A stretch of 64,000 nt of DNA from Chamaecyparis obtusa. Its lineage: Eukaryota > Streptophyta > Pinopsida > Cupressales > Cupressaceae. A program made the position numbers and the translations under genes. The stretch lies in NCBI GenBank assembly GCA_027943335.1, contig BSBK01006396.1:1-64000 (forward strand), read 5' to 3'. The notes under the pieces were generated by a model. It saw only the letters and a list, made by a program, of their open reading frames with translations, was not told where the DNA came from and searched no databases. Below are positions 57,041 to 64,000 of the stretch, piece by piece (position 1 is the stretch's first letter; each line of letters opens with the position of its first letter).

Positions 57041-58344
57041 TATTAGGAATAGTCCCAAGAGATAACTTGGGGGGGGGGGGTGTGAATCAATTATCTACAA
57101 GTTTCAATTATTTATCCATTTAAGTATACTTAAACATTAATCATAAACAAAATGAAATAACACTTGGACACAAGACCAATATTTTAGTTACAGAGAAACC
57201 CAAATAGGTAAAAACCCCAGTGGGAATTGACACCCACTAATAAACTATACTAGTGTATAATGATCCTTGTTAGTTCAGATCTTACAACCCTGTTAGGAGT
57301 TGATCTTTACAATGCAATAAGTACAGTGACCTAGTCAAAGGTTGGACCTTGTTAGGCAACTTTTTATTATTGACCTTGTTAGGGGTGAGGATGCACTATC
57401 TGAGAGCTCACTGCTCAAAGGGGTGAAGGCTGCAACCTTCTAAATAATAGATACACACTTTATCTAGATCTTGGCAAGCTATGAGGTAGACCTATTGTCT
57501 TGATCAATTCCAATGAATAGCACAATCAATATTTTCTATCACATAGACCTCTTCTTGATGACACAACACTTCACACTCTCTGCTCTACTCTTATCTCTGT
57601 GCCACACTGCTAGTGATCACAAATGACCAGCTATAAGTATCTTTCCTCTAAATGATTTAATCAAGTCAACCTATTAGAACCATCTTGAAATCATATTAGA
57701 AAAAATAACACTCTCCAATAACATTTATGTCAGCTCTACTAAGCACACAACACAAACTGGGGCCTATCCAAATCAATAAGTGTAGACGCACGCTACACAC
57801 TATCAGCTCTACCAAATTAACTGATACTTTATCCTCAAGTTGAATTAAATCATGCACTCTTAACCAAAAATTCATAACTCTTATCTAATCACTAATCCAA
57901 GCATGCATATCATAATGATAGGCGCAACTCCTGTACCAATGTAATCTCTATTGGCTTTTTTGAATAAATACAAGAAACTAAAACTGGTGAATAGAGACTG
58001 CATAACTTCACTTCTACTACACATCAAACTTTGTGTCCATGAATGGAGAAACACTAACATGTCTCCATCACATATCCAAAGACACAAGGCTCCATGATAA
58101 CTTTATGGACAGTCACTCATGGAACACTACCTATAACTCTGTCAGGAACACTACTGACAAAAGTTATTACAAAACTGTCTATACAAACAATTAACCTTTG
58201 CGTCCATGATATCCTACTGATAACATGTCCATGCTACATATACTCAAATCTTACTACATAAGTCTTCCACGCATGCTACTTACCATATGTTGTCATCAAT
58301 GAAACATGTACAGTCAATATTGGCTTGCTGGCAAATCTCCAACA
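57041..58344 (-). repeat. 5' LTR of copia b (single copy)
   Basis: About 1.3 kb between the PBS and a typical LTR start on the minus strand (TGTTGGAGATTTGCCAGC, ending at 58344). The partner LTR is missing, so the limits are inferred from PBS position and the TGTTGG start. Includes a 12-G run at 57069-57080. Confidence 0.6.
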
Positions 58345-58355
58345 TAAACATCTTG

Positions 58356-58386
<31 letters not shown>
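58356..58386. repeat. (TG)n(AG)n microsatellite
   Basis: GTGTGTGTGTGTG followed by AGAGAGAGAGAGAGAG just outside the copia b LTR. Confidence 0.93.
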
Positions 58387-58387
<1 letters not shown>

Positions 58388-58500
58388 CAATTCATATACG
58401 AAGAGATCCATATAGAATATATTAATTATTTCTTATATTATACTAAAATTTTGTATAATGTGATTTCTATATATATACATAGATATACCATATTTATAAT

Positions 58501-58654
58501 TGAAAGCTTAGATCAAACTATTATGTATTGCAGTGCTTCAAATGTACAGAGAACGTAAATGAAAAGAAGATAGGTTGGTTGCTAAATAGAATAACCAACC
58601 GATAAACCTAACTAACTACCCAATGTAAACACTAACTAATATATTATTCTAACA
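58501..58654 (-). repeat. 3' LTR of copia c
   Basis: Plus strand TGAAAGCTTAGATC...TATTATTCTAACA. PPT AAGGGGGGGAA (minus strand) abuts it at 58655-58665. Confidence 0.95.
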
Positions 58655-58665
58655 TTCCCCCCCTT
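58655..58665 (-). promoter_or_regulatory. Polypurine tract of copia c
   Basis: AAGGGGGGGAA on the minus strand, directly next to the 3' LTR. Confidence 0.9.
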
Positions 58666-58669
58666 AATT

Positions 58670-61600
58670 TATTAGGTTTACAAATAAACTCTCTAAAGAG
58701 TTCAAACTTCACTTTGCCAAGAGGCTTAGTGAGTATATCAGCAACCTATGAAGTAGAGGGACAAAATTGGAGTTGAACATTATGCTTGATCACCTATTCT
58801 CGAATGTAATGACAATCAACCTCAATATGTTTGGTGTGATCATGTAAAATAGGATTCTTGACAAGCTTCAATACACCCTGATTGTCACAAAACACAACTG
58901 GTGGTGGATCTTCTAAGATACCCGAATCTGCTAAAATGTGATGTAACCATATTACCTCATGAATAGCTTCTAGTGCACCTCTATATTTAGCTTCAGTGGA
59001 TGAAAGAGAAACAACAAGTTGGTTCTTGCTCATCCATGAAATAGGGTCAGATCCAAGATGAAAGATATATCCGAAAGTGGATCTTTGATCATCTAAAAAT
59101 CCAACATAGTCTGAGTCAGCATATCCTTGCAAGAAAAATGTATCATTCCACTTATATTCCAAACCATACTGAAGAGTACCTCATACATACCGCAAAACAT
59201 ATTTGGCTTCCACCCAATGACATTGTTTTGGTTCCTACATAAACCGGGGTAAATAGTTGACAACAAAACATAAATCTGGTCTAGTACATGTCTAGTAAAT
59301 GAGACCCCCAACAAGTTGTCAACAAAGAGTCACATCTACATGAGGAGAATCTTGGAATTTAGAGAGTTGTAAACTGTGTTCCATTGGAGTAGACACAGGT
59401 TTACAATCAATCATCCCAAACTTTTCCAAGAGTTTCTTGTCATACTTCATCTAAGAGATAAAAATATGATGCTTGTGTTACTAAAATTCTAAGCCAAGAC
59501 AAAAATGTAGTAGCCCTAAATCAGTCATATCAAAAGATTTAGTCAAATCATGTTTGACAGTATCAATGAGATCCTCTGAGCTTCCTATAATGATAAGATC
59601 ATCTACATATAAAACAAGTATAACAATCTATGTGCCAGCCTTTTTGATATATAAAGTAGGATCAGAAGGGCTATGAATAAAACCATGTTGCAAAAGGTGA
59701 CCATCTATTTTAATGTACCAAGCCCGAGGTGCTTGTTTAAGCCCATATAAGGACTTGATTAGGTGACATACCTTGAGAGGATTGTGCTGATCAATGAAAC
59801 CTTTAGGTTGGATCATGTAGACTTCTTCTATAAGATCACCATTCAAGAAAGCACTCTTAACATCCATCTGATGAAGCTTCCATCCATGTTGTGCAGTTAC
59901 AGCACACACAATTCTAATGGTTTTGAGCTTTGCAGTGGGAGAAAAGGTCTCTTCATAATCTATTCCTTCCTGTTGAGCATATCCCTTTGCAATAATATGA
60001 GCCTTATACTTGTCAATAGATCCATCTACCTTATATTTAGTTTTGAAAACCCACTTGCAGCCTATGGGTTTCTTGCCAGCTGGCAGATTGACAAGTGTCC
60101 ATGTATGATTCTTGAGGAGAGACTCATACTCCACATCCATGGCATGCTCCCAATGAGGTAGACTGTGAGCCTCACATATGGTATCCGGTTCAACATTATT
60201 CTCAATGGAGCACATTAAGGCTAAATTAACCTCATTACGTGTGATCTCCTGACATGTTTGGCTACAAGTTTGAACACCTATAGAAAGATTTGCAAGAGAA
60301 CTTAGGTGAGAGTCACGAAGTGTACTTTGAACCCATTTTGGATGTGGTTTCAGATGACTAGGAGCCTCCAAAATAGAATTCACCATGTAATTCTTCTTCC
60401 CCATTTGGTGGAGAAGAAGGCTCAATCTCATCATCTAAGGGTGAGAGAGTCTTATGAGAAGTCATAGGAACAGTGACAGGAGTGTGCAGTGGAGGAGAAA
60501 AAGAAGATTCATCAAAGACTACATCTCTGCTGATAATAATATGGTGGGTCATAGGATCCATAAGACAATAAGCCTTGAACTCTGAACTGTAGCCCAAGAA
60601 TATATAAGGGAGAGTTTGAGAATCAAGCTTCTTTCATTTCAGAGCTGGGACATGCATATATGTTGTACAACCAAACACTTGTAAATGTGAAACGGATGGT
60701 TTGCGGCCACTCCATACTTCTTCAGGTGTTTTATTTGTGAGAGCCTTAGTGGGAGCTCTATTAAGCAAGTATATTCCTATGCGAACTATTTCTATCCATA
60801 ACTGATCTTTCAACTTTGTAGTAGCAAGTATACATCAAGCCATCTCCAAGACAGTCCTATTGCGCCACTCTGCAATACCATTTTGTTGAGGTGTATAGGG
60901 AGCAGTCAAATTTTTCTTGATGCCATGAGTCTTCAAGAACTCAAGAAACTCAGCAGAAGTAAACTTGCCCCCACGATCTAAGTGAAGAACAAGAAGAGGC
61001 TTGGAAGTTTCATGAATCACCTATGAATAGAAGGTATAGAAGTGAGAGAAAGCCTCACTCTTCTACTGGAGAAAATAGACCCAAGTATTCTAAGAGAAAT
61101 CATCAACAAATAGTTGGAAATAGTGACATCCCTGAAAAGAAGCAGGAAGAGGTCCACAAAGATCTGTACCAAAAAGGGCAAGTGGTTCTGAGGCATGATA
61201 AAGACTAGACAAAAAGGATTCTTGATGTTGTTTTCCTACAAGACAATCAGAATAGATAGGCATAGAAGACAAGGAAAGAGAAGGAAGACCTCGTACCATC
61301 ATATGAGAACTTAACTAAGAAAGTGATGAAGTAGAAAGATGACCATATCTATAATGCTAGAGGGAGGTGGATACCATAGTGGAAGCACAAAGCGCAACAC
61401 CCGAGGAGGAAGTTGTATCAAGTGGAAAAAGATGCCCCTGCTTGAAACCATGGGCAAGAATGATCCCATCTTTTGAGATGAGGCAAGATTTAACACCATC
61501 CTTGACCTAAAATTACACCTTAAGGCTGTGATTTAAAAGCTGACTAACAGACAAAAGATTGCTAGTAAAAACAAGAACATAGAGAACATTGGTCAGAGAG

Positions 61601-62730
61601 CAACTTCCTATGTTAAGAGGGATGGTAACTGTACAAATACCTTTGGCCACATACTCCTTGTCATCAGCAATACGAATTATATCACCAGTAGGTGTAGGAT
61701 TCAATGTATCAAACAACCTTTTATCTCCAGTCATATGTTTACTAGCACCAGAATCGATCATCCAAACATGACGTGAGGATGGAGTAGTTTGGGATACAAG
61801 CACCAGATTTGGAGTTATACGAGGAATAGGAGTATCCTCATTAGGAGACCCATCAGATGTCTCATCTTGTTGTGTAGCAACATTTCTGTGCTGACGATGT
61901 CTACAAGAGAGTCCACGAGGTTGGTGAGAATGACTATGACTAGAAGAGCTCTCTTGACTGGAATGACTTTGCGTAAGACCATTGTACTAGCATTAGTCTG
62001 TATTATGAGTATGAGTATTACAAATATGACACCATCGAGGAGAAGACTTTTGTTGGGAAACTTGTGGAGAAGATGACTGTGGTGGCAATTGAGGCGAAGG
62101 CCCCTGACAAGCTTTGTGGCTACGTTGTCGGTGAGAGACAAGAGCTTTTTCCTCAAATTCCTCATGTAAAGATTGAAGAGATTCTTCTTGTTGAAGTAAG
62201 TTTATCAATTCTTCAAATGATACTTGTTGTTTTGTGATGTTCAGGGTAGTGACAAATGTCTTGAACTTAGAAGGAAGAGAACACAAAGTAATAGGAATGA
62301 GGAGTTTACCTTTTACCGTCTCTCTAAGAGCAAAGAGTTTTGCACAAAGAACAGATACACAGAACAAGAAATCTACAATCTTTTCACCATTTTTCACATG
62401 AAGAGTATGCAATTTAGATTGTAAATGAAGTACCTTGGCTTGATTTTTCACTTCAAAGATGGTGGAAAGAGCCTCCCAAGCTGCTTTAGAGGTGTCTACA
62501 TCATGAACATAGGGTTGGACCTCATCTGATATGCTGAGAGTGATAAGCATTAATGCTTTTGAATTAGTTTTGTCAAACTTTTTCTACTCATTAGGATCAC
62601 TCGGATGTTTAGTAACATTGTCCCACAAATCCTCAAACTAGAGAATGGTGTGCATCTTGGTTTTCCACGCAGCATAGTTATTGCCTTTAAGCAGTTGAGT
62701 ATCGGACAAGAGAATCTTTGGTGCAAACAT
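58670..62730 (-). pseudogene. Copia c gag-pol polyprotein
   Basis: From ATG 62730 (MFAPKILLSDTQLLKGNNY). Gag body (VQPYVHDVDTSKAAWEAL) and a CCHC knuckle with a stop inside (CHICNTHTHNTD). Protease HVWMIDSGASKHMTGDKRLF (about 61770). Integrase: LFGTDLCGPLP, HLDRGGKFTSAEF (second Asp; GGEF became GGKF), QQNGIAEWRN (Glu). RT after the frameshift: GCKWVFKTKYKVDGSIDKYK, MDVKSAFLNGDL, SLYGLKQAPRAWY, and YVDD in the segment near 59610. RNase H: YADSDYVGFLDDQRST, SWMSKNQLVVSLSSTEAKY, then FCDNQGVLKLVKNP. Order PR-INT-RT-RH defines Ty1/copia. The frame is otherwise constant except for the shift near 60400. Confidence 0.92.
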
Positions 62731-62861
62731 GATAAAAGATAGAAAAGAAATATTTTATTAAAATTCTCAGAACATACACTTGACAAAATTGAGATAGTCC
62801 TTTAAGGACAAAGAGAATTGAGATGGGCACGGTAAGCACGTGCAGTGAGATGGGGATGCTT

Positions 62862-63119
62862 CTATGGGCATTCTACCTCATCTTCATCATCTCCATCATA
62901 ACCAGCCTTGAGTTGATGTTGAATCTTGTTGGCTTGACAATGGACATCAAATAGAAACCAATGGAGGAGCCCTCTCTGAATCAATTCATCAAATGCTAGA
63001 TTCCCAATATTGTGAAGAGCATCAATCAAGGCAAAATAAAAACTCGTATTATCACTGGAAGCATGTTGTATTCTGTGATTACTTGCGACACTGCAAGCAT
63101 CATCAGAAGATGCTGACAT
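62862..63119 (-). CDS. Unassigned 85-codon leader ORF in copia c
   Basis: An open frame (MSASSDDACSVASNHRIQ at its start, acidic GYDGDDEDEVECP at its end) lying between PBS and gag, in a different frame from gag. No family recognised. It may be chance, a small upstream ORF, or captured sequence. Confidence 0.25.
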   Translation of the reverse strand: MSASSDDACSVASNHRIQHASSDNTSFYFALIDALHNIGNLAFDELIQRGLLHWFLFDVHCQANKIQHQLKAGYDGDDEDEVECP

Positions 63120-63651
63120 TCAGCAAGTTAATTGATACAGAGTGGGAATACGATCATCGGAAGGAAAAAGAGAGAGAAGCAATGAGAGCACAACCAAAAA
63201 ATAGTTACAATCAGAAATGGTTGCCTGCAAGTCTACCAGAACATGATCATAACAAGAAACAGTTCCCTTCAGCACGACATGCTGCTGCAAGAAATGGTTG
63301 AACAAACTCTAACCAATACTTGGTGTGCAAGAACTGCAGCAAGCAACCTTTGTTCTACTACAAGAATTGGTTGAGTAACCAGCAAACAGCAATCAACACT
63401 GCGTCTATTATGCACAGCGTACACTCCTTTTGCCAGTAGCAAGAAGCACAATGTTCTCCCAAGATGTTCTCCCAACTGCTATGTGTGGGTGCAATAAGCA
63501 CAAGCTTCACTGCAAGCAACACAATGTTCTCCTAACTGCTATGCGTGCAGCACGATGTTATCCTAAATGCTACGTGGGTGCTTCAAACTCCCAGCATAGT
63601 TTACCAGCACATTCTACCAAATAGCCTGGACTGCAACGTGACCTAACATTT
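63120..63651 (-). other. Copia c leader, repeat-like
   Basis: No gene. Contains short repeated words such as ATGTTCTCC(C/T)AACTGCTATG (63463, 63523) and GCAAGCAAC, giving a loose local duplication. Confidence 0.5.
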
Positions 63652-63663
63652 TCTCTGATACCA
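63652..63663 (-). promoter_or_regulatory. Primer-binding site of copia c
   Basis: TGGTATCAGAGA on the minus strand, two bases inside the LTR; complement of the initiator Met tRNA end. Confidence 0.9.
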
Positions 63664-63665
63664 CA

Positions 63666-63819
63666 TGAAAGCTTAGATCAAACTATTATGTATTGCAGCA
63701 CTTCAAACATACAGAGAACGTAAATATAAAGAAGACAAGTTGGTTGCTAAACAGAATAACCAACCGATAAACCTAACTAACTACCCAACATAAACACTAA
63801 CTAATATATTATTCTAACA
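63666..63819 (-). repeat. 5' LTR of copia c
   Basis: Direct repeat of 58501-58654 with the same ends; followed inside by the PBS at 63652-63663. Confidence 0.95.
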
Positions 63820-63824
63820 ATAAT

Positions 63825-64000
63825 TACTATATATATCATTATTAAATGATTTGTACAATATAAAACAAGATAGCTCGAATACATTTGGGTAAGTTACATA
63901 GTTATACATATTTTTTCCTTCTCCAAATTTGTAGGATAATTTTTTTCTTCCAAACTAGGTTGCTTAATTCTTTGAGTTGAGAAATGTAATATAAATTGAT
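63825..64000. other. Flank of copia c, no gene
   Basis: AT-rich sequence after the ATAAT duplication, with no recognisable feature up to the window edge. Confidence 0.6.

Larger units (their letters stand above)
38480..58344 (-). mobile_element. Ty1/copia element b, host of two nested insertions
   Basis: Minus orientation. From the right: 5' LTR (about 57041-58344), PBS, gag, protease, start of integrase (55258-56983), then the nested non-autonomous Tat-like element, then the rest of integrase (44533-45194), then the nested chromodomain element, then a few dozen codons of linker (about 38476-38549). RT, RNase H and 3' LTR are absent; the sequence passes into the second LINE remnant near 38480-38520. 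Removing each insertion with one copy of its 5-bp duplication restores a continuous frame on both occasions, which proves the nesting. The left end is approximate. Confidence 0.8.
58501..63819 (-). mobile_element. Complete Ty1/copia element c (dead)
   Basis: 5.3 kb with 154-bp LTRs at both ends, perfect duplication ATAAT (58496-58500 and 63820-63824), PBS and PPT in place. Order on the minus strand: leader, gag, protease, integrase, RT, RNase H. LTRs differ at 11 of 154 positions, 10 of them transitions. One frameshift (about 60360-60430) and many stops make it non-functional. Confidence 0.93.

Overview
The window looks like nuclear DNA of a seed plant with a large, repeat-filled genome. A gymnosperm is possible, but nothing here fixes the species. 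It is AT-rich. The only clearly intact host gene is a three-exon R2R3-MYB transcription factor on the minus strand at 33355-34537. Almost everything else is transposon, and the window is best read as two nests of insertions plus one free-standing element.

Nest 1 (about 6.9-32.5 kb). A diverged non-coding repeat (copy B, a relative of 4500-6110) was split by a nearly full-length plant L1-type LINE (7200-30312). A 14-bp target-site duplication flanks the LINE. The LINE was itself split, inside its reverse transcriptase, by a minus-strand Ty3/gypsy element of the dual-RNase-H (Tat-like) type (11632-26570). The LINE carries ORF1 (DUF4283-like), ORF2 (endonuclease, RT, zinc knuckle, RNase H) joined to ORF1 by an ATGA overlap, and a third long ORF downstream of RNase H that I cannot assign. 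A second, older copy at about 37.0-38.5 kb has the same RNase H plus unknown-ORF arrangement. This LINE architecture is my best candidate for something undescribed.

Nest 2 (about 38.5-58.3 kb). A minus-strand Ty1/copia element, lacking RT, RNase H and 3' LTR, was hit twice. One insertion is a plus-strand chromodomain Ty3/gypsy element (38555-44527, old, LTRs about 12% different). The other is a minus-strand non-autonomous relative of the Tat-like element (45195-55257, very young, 3 LTR differences in 996 bp, perfect 5-bp duplication). The non-autonomous element has lost RT, RNase H and the integrase core but keeps a long gag/protease-derived reading frame. It shares with the nest-1 Tat element a PBS/PPT type, a 3' region with TTGAC boxes spaced about 10 bp apart, and a three-fold repeated motif.

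Free-standing element. A complete but dead Ty1/copia element lies at 58501-63819 with 154-bp LTRs. Fragments of other LINEs and of another copia element lie at 0.3-6.9 kb. No RNA genes or CRISPR-like arrays were seen. LTR comparisons and percentages were made by eye.
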